Origin: Salticus scenicus
Taxonomy: Eukaryota; Arthropoda; Arachnida; Araneae; Salticidae
NCBI GenBank assembly: GCA_963930645.1
Contig: CAWVNO010001140.1
Span: forward strand, 124,001 to 188,000
Direction of reading: 5' to 3'
DNA length: 64,000 bases
The notes below the pieces were generated by a model that saw only the letters and a program-made list of their open reading frames with translations, was not told the DNA's origin and did not search any database. The translations under genes and the position numbers were made by a program. This document shows, piece by piece, positions 38,228 through 52,800 of the stretch (its first letter is position 1; each line of letters starts with the position of its first letter).

Positions 38228-41200
38228 GTTTACATTTAGATCTTTGTTCACATTCACGTCTTTGTTTACATTTAGGGTCTTTGTTTACATATGGGGTCTG
38301 TTTACATTTAGGTTTTTGTTTACATTTATTGATTTTTTATATTTAGGGTTATTGTTTAATTTTTATTATGTTCTATGTTTACATTTATATCCTTTGTTTA
38401 CATTTATGTCATTGTTTACATACACGTCTTTGTTTATATTTAGGTTGTTTACATTCACGCCTTTGTTTACATGTGTGATCTGTTTACATTTAGGTTTTTG
38501 TTTACATTTAGTGATTTTTTTGCCTTTGTTTACATTTGGGTCTTCGATACATTCACGCCTTTGTTTACATTTAGAGTCTTTGTTTACATTAACGTCTTCG
38601 TTTACATATGGGGTCAGTTTAGATTTAAAATATGCTTTTATTTAAGGTCTTTCTTTTCTTATAGATTTGTTGTACATTTGTTTACATTTAAGTTCTTTGT
38701 TTACATTTATATCCTTTGTTTACATTCACGTCTTTGTTTAAATTTAGGGTTTTTGCTTAAATATGGGTTATTATACAATTGTTTAAATTTCGGTCTTTGT
38801 TTACATAGGGAGTATTTTACATTTAGGTCTTTGTTTACATTTAGAGTTTCTGTTTACATTTTATGCTTGTGTTACAGATTTAGGGATTTTTTATATTTAG
38901 TTTATTGTTAACTTTTAGATGTTTGTTTATATTGGTAGTCTTTGTTTACATTCACGTCTTTGTTTACATTTAGGTACTTTTTTTACATTCATGTTTACAT
39001 TTAGTGATTTTTGTTTACATTTAGTGATTTTTTATATTTAGGGTGATTGTTTACATTTAAGTCATTGTTTACATTCACGTCTTTGTTTACATTCAGGTTA
39101 TTTACATTCACGTCTTTGTTTACATTTAAGATCTTTTTTTACATTCATGTCTTTGTTTACATATGGGGTCTGTGTACATTTAGGTTTTTGTTTACATTTA
39201 TTGATTTTTTATATTTAGGGTGATTGTTTAATTTTCATTATGTTCTATGTTTACATTTATAGCCTTTATTTACATTTATGTCATTCTCTACATTCACGTC
39301 TTTGTTTCCATATGTGATCTTTTTACATTTAAAGTCTATTTTAATTTAAGGTGTTTCTTTTTTTATTATCTCTGTATATTATTGTAGTCTTTGTTTGCAT
39401 TTAAGTTCGTTGTTTACATTTATAGGCTTTGTTTACATTTAAGTCTTTGTTTACATTTAGATTATTTGTTTACATTTAGTCTCTGTTTACATTTCATGCC
39501 TGTGCATACATTCAGGGATCTTTTATATTTAGGCTGATAGTTAACTTTTATATCTTTGTTTATATTTGTAGTCTTTGTTTACATTCACGTCTTTGTTTAT
39601 ATATGGTGTCTGTTTACATTTAAAGTATGTTTTTATAAAAGGTGTTTGTTTTCTTTTGATCTCTCTTTAATTGTAGTCTTTGTTTACATTTAAGATCTTT
39701 GTTTACATTTATAGCCTTTGTTTACATTTAGGTGTTTGTTTACATTCACGTCTTTGTTTAAATTTAGGGTTTTTGCTTACATAAGTGGTATTTTACATTT
39801 CGGTCATTGTTTACATTTAGAGTCTGTTTACATTTCATGCCTGTGTATACATTCAGGGATCTTTTATATTTAGGGTCATTGTTAACTTTTATATCTTTGT
39901 TTATATTTGTAGTCTTTGTTTATATTTAGGTCTTCGATACATTCACGTCTTTGTTTACATATGGGGTCAGTTTACATTTAGGTCTTTGTTTACATTTAGG
40001 CATTTTTAAATTTAGGTTCATTGTTTACTTTTAGATCATTGTTTACATTTATAATCTTTTTTCATTAGGTTCCTTGTTTAATTTTGTTCTTTGTATACAT
40101 TTATAGCCTTTGTTAACATTTCTGTCATTGTTGACATTCACGTCTTTTTTTACATTTAGTGTCTTTGTTTAAATTCACGTCTGTTTTCATATGGGGTCTG
40201 TTTACATTTAATATCTGTTTTTATTTAAGGTCTTTCTTCTCTATTTGATTTCTGTTTATTATTGTAGTCTTTATTTCCATTTATGTTCTTTGTTTACTTT
40301 TATAGACTTTGTTTGCATTTAGATCTTTGTTTACATTCAAGTCTTTGTTTACATTTAGGGTCTTTGCTTACATATGGGGTCTGTTTACATTTAGGTTTTT
40401 GTTTACATTTAGTGATTTTTTATATTTAGGGTTATTGTTTAACTTTTATTATGTTCTATGTTTGCATTTATAGCCTTTGTTTACATTTATGTCATATTTT
40501 ACATTCACGTCTTTGTTTACATTTAGGTTGTTTACATTCGCGTCTTTGTTTATATATGTGATCTGTTTAAATTTAGGTCTTTGTTTACATTTGGGCATTT
40601 TTAAATTTAGTTTCATTGTTTACTTTTAGATCTTTGTTTACATTTATAATCTTTTTCATTAGGTTCTATGTTTATTTCTGTTCTTTGTTTACATTATATA
40701 TTTTTATCCTTTGTTAACATTTATGTCATTCTTTACATTCATGTCTTTGTTTACATTAAGGGTCTTTGTTTACATTCACGTCTTTGTTTATATATGGTGT
40801 CTGTTTACATTTAAAGTATGTTTTTATAAAAGGTGTTTGTTTTCTTTTGATCTCTCTTTAATTGTAGTCTTTGTTTACATTTAAGATCTTTGTTTACATT
40901 TATAGCCTTTGTTTACATTTAGGTGTTTGTTTACATTCACGTCTTTGTTTAAATTTAGGGTTTTTGCTTACATAAGTGGTATTTTACATTTCGGTCTTTG
41001 TTTACAAATGGGATATCTTACATTTAGGTAATTGTTTACATTTAGACCTGTTGTTTACATTTAGAGTCTCTGTTTACATTTAATGCCTGTGTTTATATTT
41101 AGGGATTTTTTATATTTAGGGTCATTGTTAACATTTAGATCTTTGTTTATATTTGTTGTCTTTGCTTATATTTATAGCCTTTGTTTACATTTAGCTCTTC

Positions 41201-44200
41201 GATATATTCACATCTTTGTTTACATTTAGATTCTTTGTTTTCTTTCACGTCTTTGTTTACATATGGGGTCTGTTTACATTTAGATGTTTATTTATATTTA
41301 GATATTTTTTATATTTAGGGTCATTTTTTACTTTTAGATTTTGTTTATATTTGTAGTCTTTGTTTCCATTTATAATCTTTTTTCATTATGTTCTATGTTT
41401 ACATTTATAGCATTTGTTTACATTTAGGGCTTTGATACATTCACGTCTTTGTTTACATTTAGGGTCTTTTTTTACATTCACGTCTTTGTATACATATGGG
41501 GTCTGTTTACATTTAGGTTTTTGTTTACATTTAGTGATTTTTTATATTTAGGGTGACTGTTTAATTTTAGATCTCTGTTTATATTTGTAGTCTTTGTTTA
41601 CAATTATAATCTTTTTTTCATTATGTTCTTTGTTTTATTAGGTTATTTGTTTACATTTATAGCCTTTGTTTACAATTAGGTCTTTGTTTATATTCACGCC
41701 TTTGTTTACATTCCCTTCTTTTTTTACATATGGGATCTGTTTACATTTAAAAATTTCTTTTATTTCAGGTCTTTCTTTTCTTTTAGATCTCTGTTTGTTA
41801 TTGTAGTCTTTGTTTCCATTTATAGCCTTTCTTTACATTTAGATCTTTGTTTACATTCACGTCTTTGTTTCCATTTAGGTTCTTTGTTTCCATTTATAGC
41901 CTTTGTTTACATTTACGTCTTTGTTTACATTTAGGGTCTTTGTTTACATATGGGGTATTTTACATTTAGGTCTTTGTTTACATTTAGAGTCAGTTTACAT
42001 TTCATGCCTGTGTCTATATTTAGGGATTTTTTATATTTAGGGCCATTGTTAACTTTTAGATTATTGTTTATATTTGTAGTTTTTGTTTACAGAGTTTGCC
42101 TTTCTTTACATTTAGGTCTTCGATGCATACACGTCTCTGTTTATATTTAGAGTCTTTGTTTACCATCATGGCTTTGTTTACAGTTAGATTATTGTTTACA
42201 TTCACGTCTTTGTTTACATTTAGGGTCTTTGTTTACATATGGAGTATTTTCCATTTAGGTCTTTGTTTACATATGGAGTATTTTCCATTTAGGTCTTTGT
42301 TTACATTTAGAGTCTGTTTACATTTCATGCCTGTGTATATATTTAGGGATTTTTTATATTTAGGGTCATTGTTAGCTTTTAGATCATTGTTTATATTTAT
42401 AGTCTTTCTTTACATTTATAGCATTTGTTTACATTTAGGTCTTCGATTTGAGTTTTTGTTTACATTCACGTCTTTATTAACATTTAGGATCTTTTTTTAC
42501 GTTCATATCTTTGTTTACAAATGGCGTCTGTTTACATTTAGGTTTTTGTTTACATTTATTGATTTTTTATATTTAGGGTGATTGTTTAATTTTCATTATG
42601 TTCTATGTTTACATTTATAGCCTTTGTTTACATTTATGTCATTGTTTACATTCACGCCTTTGTTTACAATTAGGTTGTTTACACTCACGTCTTTGTTTCC
42701 ATATGTGATCTTTTTACATTTAAAGTCTTTTTTTATTTAAGGTGTTTCTTTTTTTTTCATCTGTGTTTATTATTGTAGTCTTTGTTTACATTTAAGTTCG
42801 TTGTTTATATTTATAGATTTTGTTTACATGTAGAGTCTTTGTTTATATTTAGTCTCTGTTTACATTTCATGCCTGTGTAAACATTCAGGGACCTTTTATA
42901 TTTAGGCTCATTGTTAACTTTTATATCTTTGTTTATATTTGTAGTCTTTGTTTACATTCACGTCTTCGTTTACATATGGGGTCAGTTTACATTTAGGACT
43001 TTGTTTACATTTTTGGCATTTTTAAATTTAGGGTAATTGTTTACTTTTAGATCTTTGTTTACATTTATAATCTTTTTCATTAAATTCTATGTTTAATTAT
43101 GTCCTTTGTTTACATTTATGTCATTGTTTACATTCACGCCTTTGTTTACATTTAGAGTCTTTGTTTACATTAACGTCTTCGTTTACATATGGGGTCAGTT
43201 TACATTTAAAATATGCTTTTATTTAAGGTCTTTCTTTTCTTATAGATTTGTTGTACATTTGTTTACATTTAAGTTCTTTGTTTACATTTATATCCTTTGT
43301 TTACATTCATGTCTTTGTTTACATTTAGGGTTTTTACTTAAATATGGGTTATTATACACTTGTTTAAATTTCGGTCTTTGTTTACATAGGGAGTATTTTA
43401 CATTTAGGTCTTTGTTTACATTTAGAGTTTCTGTTTACATTTCATGCTTGTGTTACAGATTTAGGGATTTTTTATATTTAGTTTATTGTTAACTTTTAGA
43501 TGTTTGTTTATATTGGTAGTCTTTGTTTACATTCACGTCTTTGTTTACATTTAGGTACTTTTTTTACATTCATGTTTACATTTAGTGATTTTTGTTTACA
43601 TTTAGTGATTTTTTATATTTAGGGTGATTGTTTACATTTAAGTCATTGTTTACATTCACGTCTTTGTTTACATTCAGGTTATTTACATTCACGTCTTTGT
43701 TTACATTTAAGATCTTTTTTTACATTCATGTCTTTGTTTACATATGGGGTCTGTGTACATTTAGGTTTTTGTTTACATTTATTGATTTTTTATATTTAGG
43801 GTGATTGTTTAATTTTCATTATGTTCTATGTTTACATTTATAGCCTTTATTTACATTTATGTCATTCTCTACATTCACGTCTTTGTTTCCATATGTGATC
43901 TTTTTACATTTAAAGTCTATTTTAATTTAAGGTGTTTCTTTTTTTATTATCTCTGTATATTATTGTAGTCTTTGTTTGCATTTAAGTTCGTTGTTTACAT
44001 TTATAGGCTTTGTTTACATTTAAGTCTTTGTTTACATTTAGATTATTTGTTTACATTTAGTCTCTGTTTACATTTCATGCCTGTGCATACATTCAGGGAT
44101 CTTTTATATTTAGGCTGATAGTTAACTTTTATATCTTTGTTTATATTTGTAGTCTTTGTTTACATTCACGTCTTCGTTTACATATGGGGTCAGTTTACAT

Positions 44201-47200
44201 TTAGGTCTTTGTTTACATTTAGGCATTTTTAAATTTTGGGTCATTGTTTACTTTTAGATCTTTGTTTACATTTATAATCTTTTTCTTTAAATTCTATGTT
44301 TAATTATGTTCTTTGTTTACATTTATAGCCTTTGTTAACATTTATGTCATTCTTTACATTCACGTCTTTGTTTACATTAAGGGTATTTGTTTACATTCAC
44401 GTCTTTGTTTACATTTAGGGTCTTTGTTTACATATGGGGTATATTCCATTTAGGTCATTGTTTACATTTAGAGTCTGTTTACATTTCATGCCTGTGTATA
44501 CATTCAGGGATCTTTTATATTTAGGGTCATTGTTAACTTTTATATCTTTGTTTATATTTGTAGTCTTTGTTTATATTTAGGTCTTCGATACATTCACGTC
44601 TTTGTTTATATATGGGGTCAGTTTACATTTAGGTCTTTGTTTACATTTAGGCATTTTTAAATTTAGGTTCATTGTTTACTTTTAGATCATTGTTTACATT
44701 TATAATCTTTTTTCATTAGGTTCCTTGTTTAATTATGTTCTTTGTATACATTTATAGCCTTTGTTAACATTTCTGTCATTGTTTACATTCACGTCTTTTT
44801 TTACATTTAGTGTCTTTGTTTAGATTCACGTCTGTTTTCATATGGGGTCTGTTTACATTTAATATCTGTTTTTATTTAAAGTCTTTCTTCTCTATTTGAT
44901 TTCTGTTTATTATTGTAGTCTTTGTTTCCATTTATATTCTTTGTTTACTTTATAGACTTTGTTTGCATTTAGATCTTTGTTTACATTCACGTCTTTGTTT
45001 ACATTTAGGGTCTTTGCTTACATATGGGGTCTGTTTACATTTAGGTTTTTGTTTACATTTAGTGATTTTTTATATTTAGGGTTATTGTTTAATTTTTATT
45101 ATGTTCTATGTTTACATTTATAGCCTTTGATTACATTTATGTCATATTTTACATTCACGTCTTTGTTTACATTTAGGTTGTTTACATTCGCGTCTTTGTT
45201 TATATATGTGATCTGTTTAAATTTAGGTCTTTGTTTACATTTGGGCATTTTTAAATTTAGTTTCTTTGTTTACATTTATAATCTTTTTCATTAGGTTCTA
45301 TGTTTATTTCTGTTCTTTGTTTACATTATATATTTATATCCTTTGTTAACATTCATGTCATTCTTTACATTCATGTCTTTGTTTACATTAAGGGTCTTTG
45401 TTTACATTCACGTCTTTGTTTATATATGGTGTCTGTTTACATTTAAAGTATGTTTTTATATAAGGTGTTTGTTTTCTTTTGATCTCTCTTTAATTGTAGT
45501 CTTTGTTTAAATTTAAGATCTTTGTTTACATTTATAGCCTTTGTTTACATTTAGGTGTTTGTTTACATTCACGTCTTTGTTTACATTTAGGGTTTTTGCT
45601 TACATAAGGGGTATTTTACATTTCGGTCTTTGTTTACAAATGGGGTATCTTACATTTAGGTAATTGTTTACATTTAGACCTGTTGTTTACATTTAGAGTC
45701 TCTGTTTACATTTAATGCCTGTGTATATATTTAGGGATTTTTTATATTTAGGGTCATTGTTAACATTTAGATCTTTGTTTATATTTGTTGTCTTTGCTTA
45801 TATTTATAGCCTTTGTTTACATTTAGCTCTTCGATATATTCACATCTTTGTTTACATTTAGATTCTTTGTTTTCTTTCACGTCTTTGTTTACATATGGGG
45901 TCTGTTTACATTTAGATGTTTATTTATATTTAGATATTTTTTATATTTAGGGTTATTTTTTACTTTTAGATTTTGTTTGTATTTGTAGTCTTTGTTTCCA
46001 TTTATAATCTTTTTTCATTATGTTCTATGTTTACATTTATAGCATTTGATTACATTTAGGGCTTTGATACATTCACGTCTTTGTTTACATTTAGGGTCTT
46101 TTTTTACATTTATGTATACATATGGGGTCTGTTTACATTTAGGTTTTTGTTTACATTTAGTGATTTTTTTATATTTAGGGTGACTGTTTAATTTTAGATC
46201 TCTGTTTATATTTGTAGTCTTTGTTTACAATTATAATCTTTTTTTCATTATGTTCTTTGTTTTATTAGGTTATTTGTTTACATTTATAGCCTTTGTTTAC
46301 AATTAGGTCTTTGTTTATATTCACGCCTTTGTTTACATTCACGTCTTTTTTTACATATGGGATCTGTTTACATTTAAAAATTTCTTTTATTTCAGGTCTT
46401 TCTTTTCTTTTAGATCTCTGTTTATTATTGTAGTCTTTGTTTCCATTTATAGCCTTTCTTTACATTTAGATCTTTGTTTACATTCACGTCTTTGTTTCCA
46501 TTTAGGTTCTTTGTTTCCATTTATAGCCTTTGTTTACATTTACGTCTTTGTTTACATTTAGGGTCTTTGTTTACATATGGGGTATTTTACATTTAGGTCT
46601 TTGTTTACATTTAGAGTCAGTTTACATTTCATGCCTGTGTATATATTTAGGGATTTTTTATATTTAGGGCCATTGTTAACTTTTAGATTATTGTTTATAT
46701 TTGTAGTTTTCGTTTACAGTTATTGCCTTTCTTTACATTTAGGTCTTCGATGCATACACGTCTCTGTTTATATTTAGAGTCTTTGCTTACCATCACGGCT
46801 TTGTTTACATTTAGATTATTGTTTACATTCACGCCTTTGTTTACATTTAGGGTCTTTGTTTACATATGGAGTATTTTCCATTTAGGTCTTTGTTTACATT
46901 TAGAGTCTGTTTACATTTCATGCCTGTGTATATATTTAGGGATTTTTTATATTTAGGGTCATTGTTAGCTTTTAGATCATTGTTTATATTTATAGTCTTT
47001 CTTTACATTTATAGCATTTGTTTACATTTAGGTCTTCGATTTGAGTTTTTGTTTACATTCCCGTCTTTATTAACATTTAGGATCTTTTTTTACGTTCATG
47101 TCTTTGTTTACAAATGGCGTCTGTTTACATTTAGGTTTTTGTTTACATTTATTGATTTTTTATATTTAGGGTGATTGTTTAATTTTCATTATGTTCTATG

Positions 47201-49805
47201 TTTACATTTATAGCCTTTGTTTACATTTATGTCATTGTTTACATTCACGCCTTTGTTTACATTTAGTTTGTTTACACTCACGTCTTTGTTTCCATATGTG
47301 ATCTTTTTACATTTAAAGTCTGTTTTTATTTAAGGTGTTTCTTTTTTTTTATCTCTGTTTATTATTGTAGTCTTTGTTTACATTTAAGTTCGTTGTTTAC
47401 ATTTATAGATTTTGTTTACATGTAGAGTCTTTGTTTACATTTAGTCTCTGTTTACATTTCATGCCTGTGTATACATTCAGGGATCTTTTATATTTAGGCT
47501 CATTGTTAACTTTTATATCTTTGTTTATATTTGTAGTCTTTGTTTACATTCACGTCTACGTTTACATATGGCGTCAGTTTACATTTAGGTCTTTGTTTAC
47601 ATTTAGGCATTTTTTTAATTTAGGGTCATTGTTTACTTTTACATCTTTGTTTACATTTATAATCTTTTTCATTAAATTCTATGTTTAATTATGTTCTTTG
47701 TTTATATTTATAGCCTTTTTTTACATTTATGTTATTGTTTACATTTAGGATCTTTGTTTACATATGGGGTATTTTCCATTTAGTCTTTGTTTACATTTAG
47801 AGTCTCTTTACATTTCATGCCTGTGTATATATTTAGGGATTTTTTATATTTAGGTTCATTGTTATCTTTTAGATCATTGTTTATATTTATAGCCTTTGTT
47901 TTTATTTAGGTCTTCGATACGAGTCTTTGTTTACATTCACGTCTTTGTTTACATTTAGGATCTTTATTTACATTCATGTCTTTGTTTACATATTGGGTCT
48001 GTTTACATTTAGGTTTTTGTTTACATGTTTTGATTTTTTATATTTAGGGTGATTGTTTAATTTTCATTTTGTTCTATGTTTACATTTATAGCCTTTGTTT
48101 ACATTTATATCATTGTTTACATTCACGTCATTGTTTACATTTAGGTTGTTTACATTCACGTCTTTGTTTCCATATGCGATCTTTTTACATTTAAATTCTG
48201 TTTTTATTTAAGGTGTTTCTTTTTTTATCTCTGTTTATTATTGTAGTTGTTGTTTACATTTAAGTTCGTTGTTTACATTTATAGACTTTGTTTACATTTA
48301 AGTCTTTGTTTACATTTAGTCTCTGTTTACATTTCATGCCTGTGTAAACATCCAGGGACCTTTTATATTTAGGCTCATTGTTAACATTTATATCTTTGTT
48401 TATATTTGTAGTCTTTGTTTACATTCACGTCTTCGTTTACATATGGGGTCAGTTTACATTTAGGACTTTGTTTACATTTTTGGCATTTTTAAATTTAGGG
48501 TCATTGTTTACTTTTAGATCTTTGTTTACATTTATAATCTTTTTCATTAAATTCTATGTTTAATTATGTCGTTTGTTTACATTTATAGCCTTTGTTTACA
48601 TTTATGTCATTGTTTACATTCACGTCTTTGTTTACATTTAAGTTCTTTGTTTACATTTATAGCCTTTGTTTACAATTAGGTCTTTGTTTACATTCACGAT
48701 TTTGTTTACATTCACGTCTTTTTTTCCATATGGGGACTTACATTTAAAGCTTCTTTTTATTTCAGGTCTTTCTTTTCTTATAGATCACTGTTTATTATTG
48801 TAGTCTTTGTTTCCATTTAGGTTCTTTGTTTCCATTTATAGTCTTTGTTTCCATTTAGATCTTTGTTCACATTCACGTCTTTGTTTACATTTAGGATCTT
48901 TTTTTACATTCATGTCTTTGTTTACATATGGTGTCTGTTTAAATTTAGGTTTTTGTTTACATTTATTGATTTTTTATATTTAGGGTGATTGTTTAATTTT
49001 CATTATGTTCTATGTTTACATTTATAGCCTTTGTTTACATTTATGTCATTGTTTACATTCAAGTCTTTGTTTACATTTACGTTGTTTACATTCACGTCTT
49101 TGTTTCCATATGTGATCTTTTTACATTTAATGTCTGTTTTTATTTAAGTTGTTTCTTTTTTTTTATCTCTGTTTATTATTGTAGGCTTTGTTTAAATTTA
49201 AGTTCGTGTTTTACATATATAGACTTTGTTTACATTTAAGTCTTTGTTTACGTTTAGAGTCTTTGTTTACATTTAGTCTCTGTTTGAATTTCATGCCTGT
49301 GTATATTTTCAGGTATCTTTTATATTTAGGCTCATTGTTAACTTTTATATCTTTGTTTATATTTGTAGTCTTTGTTTACATTCACGTCTTCGTTTACATA
49401 TGGGGTCAGTTTACATTTAGGTCTTTGTTTACATTTAGGCAATTTTAAATTTAGGATCATTGTTTACTTTCAGATCTTTGTTTACATTTATAATCTTTTT
49501 CATTAAATTCTATGTTTAATTATGTTCTTTGTTTACATTTATAGCCTTTGTTTACATTTATGTCATTGTTTACATTCAAGTATTTGTTTACATTTAAGTT
49601 CTTTGTTTACATTTATAGCCTTTGTTTACAATTAGGTCTTTGTTTACATTCACGATTTTGTTTACATTCACGTCTTTTTTTCCTTATGGGGACTGTTTAC
49701 ATTTAAAGCTTCTTTTTATTTCAGGTCTTTCTTTTCTTATAGATCTCTGTTTATTATTGTAGTCTTTGTTTCCATTTAGGTTCTTTGTTTCCATTTATAG
49801 TCTTT
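38228..49805 (+). repeat. 11,578-bp higher-order satellite unit, copy 1
   Basis: Every landmark I compared recurs at exactly +11,578: 38471/50049, 41950/53528, 42096/53674, 43106/54684, 46577/58155, 48378/59956, 49188/60766. Rare variants are shared (TTCCCTTC at 41711 and 53289; TTACAATTG near 38773 and 50351). I found no substitution between the copies where I looked. Internally, about 41950-42900 and 46577-47500 are older paralogues 4,627 bp apart. The segment from about 43400 to 49440 is related to about 14770-20820 (offset about 28,627). No gene is seen. Confidence 0.93.
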
Positions 49806-52800
49806 GTTTACATTTAGATCTTTGTTCACATTCACGTCTTTGTTTACATTTAGGGTCTTTGTTTACATATGGGGTCTGTTTACATTTAGGTTTTTGTTTA
49901 CATTTATTGATTTTTTATATTTAGGGTTATTGTTTAATTTTTATTATGTTCTATGTTTACATTTATATCCTTTGTTTACATTTATGTCATTGTTTACATA
50001 CACGTCTTTGTTTATATTTAGGTTGTTTACATTCACGCCTTTGTTTACATGTGTGATCTGTTTACATTTAGGTTTTTGTTTACATTTAGTGATTTTTTTG
50101 CCTTTGTTTACATTTGGGTCTTCGATACATTCACGCCTTTGTTTACATTTAGAGTCTTTGTTTACATTAACGTCTTCGTTTACATATGGGGTCAGTTTAG
50201 ATTTAAAATATGCTTTTATTTAAGGTCTTTCTTTTCTTATAGATTTGTTGTACATTTGTTTACATTTAAGTTCTTTGTTTACATTTATATCCTTTGTTTA
50301 CATTCACGTCTTTGTTTAAATTTAGGGTTTTTGCTTAAATATGGGTTATTATACAATTGTTTAAATTTCGGTCTTTGTTTACATAGGGAGTATTTTACAT
50401 TTAGGTCTTTGTTTACATTTAGAGTTTCTGTTTACATTTTATGCTTGTGTTACAGATTTAGGGATTTTTTATATTTAGTTTATTGTTAACTTTTAGATGT
50501 TTGTTTATATTGGTAGTCTTTGTTTACATTCACGTCTTTGTTTACATTTAGGTACTTTTTTTACATTCATGTTTACATTTAGTGATTTTTGTTTACATTT
50601 AGTGATTTTTTATATTTAGGGTGATTGTTTACATTTAAGTCATTGTTTACATTCACGTCTTTGTTTACATTCAGGTTATTTACATTCACGTCTTTGTTTA
50701 CATTTAAGATCTTTTTTTACATTCATGTCTTTGTTTACATATGGGGTCTGTGTACATTTAGGTTTTTGTTTACATTTATTGATTTTTTATATTTAGGGTG
50801 ATTGTTTAATTTTCATTATGTTCTATGTTTACATTTATAGCCTTTATTTACATTTATGTCATTCTCTACATTCACGTCTTTGTTTCCATATGTGATCTTT
50901 TTACATTTAAAGTCTATTTTAATTTAAGGTGTTTCTTTTTTTATTATCTCTGTATATTATTGTAGTCTTTGTTTGCATTTAAGTTCGTTGTTTACATTTA
51001 TAGGCTTTGTTTACATTTAAGTCTTTGTTTACATTTAGATTATTTGTTTACATTTAGTCTCTGTTTACATTTCATGCCTGTGCATACATTCAGGGATCTT
51101 TTATATTTAGGCTGATAGTTAACTTTTATATCTTTGTTTATATTTGTAGTCTTTGTTTACATTCACGTCTTTGTTTATATATGGTGTCTGTTTACATTTA
51201 AAGTATGTTTTTATAAAAGGTGTTTGTTTTCTTTTGATCTCTCTTTAATTGTAGTCTTTGTTTACATTTAAGATCTTTGTTTACATTTATAGCCTTTGTT
51301 TACATTTAGGTGTTTGTTTACATTCACGTCTTTGTTTAAATTTAGGGTTTTTGCTTACATAAGTGGTATTTTACATTTCGGTCATTGTTTACATTTAGAG
51401 TCTGTTTACATTTCATGCCTGTGTATACATTCAGGGATCTTTTATATTTAGGGTCATTGTTAACTTTTATATCTTTGTTTATATTTGTAGTCTTTGTTTA
51501 TATTTAGGTCTTCGATACATTCACGTCTTTGTTTACATATGGGGTCAGTTTACATTTAGGTCTTTGTTTACATTTAGGCATTTTTAAATTTAGGTTCATT
51601 GTTTACTTTTAGATCATTGTTTACATTTATAATCTTTTTTCATTAGGTTCCTTGTTTAATTTTGTTCTTTGTATACATTTATAGCCTTTGTTAACATTTC
51701 TGTCATTGTTGACATTCACGTCTTTTTTTACATTTAGTGTCTTTGTTTAAATTCACGTCTGTTTTCATATGGGGTCTGTTTACATTTAATATCTGTTTTT
51801 ATTTAAGGTCTTTCTTCTCTATTTGATTTCTGTTTATTATTGTAGTCTTTATTTCCATTTATGTTCTTTGTTTACTTTTATAGACTTTGTTTGCATTTAG
51901 ATCTTTGTTTACATTCAAGTCTTTGTTTACATTTAGGGTCTTTGCTTACATATGGGGTCTGTTTACATTTAGGTTTTTGTTTACATTTAGTGATTTTTTA
52001 TATTTAGGGTTATTGTTTAACTTTTATTATGTTCTATGTTTGCATTTATAGCCTTTGTTTACATTTATGTCATATTTTACATTCACGTCTTTGTTTACAT
52101 TTAGGTTGTTTACATTCGCGTCTTTGTTTATATATGTGATCTGTTTAAATTTAGGTCTTTGTTTACATTTGGGCATTTTTAAATTTAGTTTCATTGTTTA
52201 CTTTTAGATCTTTGTTTACATTTATAATCTTTTTCATTAGGTTCTATGTTTATTTCTGTTCTTTGTTTACATTATATATTTTTATCCTTTGTTAACATTT
52301 ATGTCATTCTTTACATTCATGTCTTTGTTTACATTAAGGGTCTTTGTTTACATTCACGTCTTTGTTTATATATGGTGTCTGTTTACATTTAAAGTATGTT
52401 TTTATAAAAGGTGTTTGTTTTCTTTTGATCTCTCTTTAATTGTAGTCTTTGTTTACATTTAAGATCTTTGTTTACATTTATAGCCTTTGTTTACATTTAG
52501 GTGTTTGTTTACATTCACGTCTTTGTTTAAATTTAGGGTTTTTGCTTACATAAGTGGTATTTTACATTTCGGTCTTTGTTTACAAATGGGATATCTTACA
52601 TTTAGGTAATTGTTTACATTTAGACCTGTTGTTTACATTTAGAGTCTCTGTTTACATTTAATGCCTGTGTTTATATTTAGGGATTTTTTATATTTAGGGT
52701 CATTGTTAACATTTAGATCTTTGTTTATATTTGTTGTCTTTGCTTATATTTATAGCCTTTGTTTACATTTAGCTCTTCGATATATTCACATCTTTGTTTA

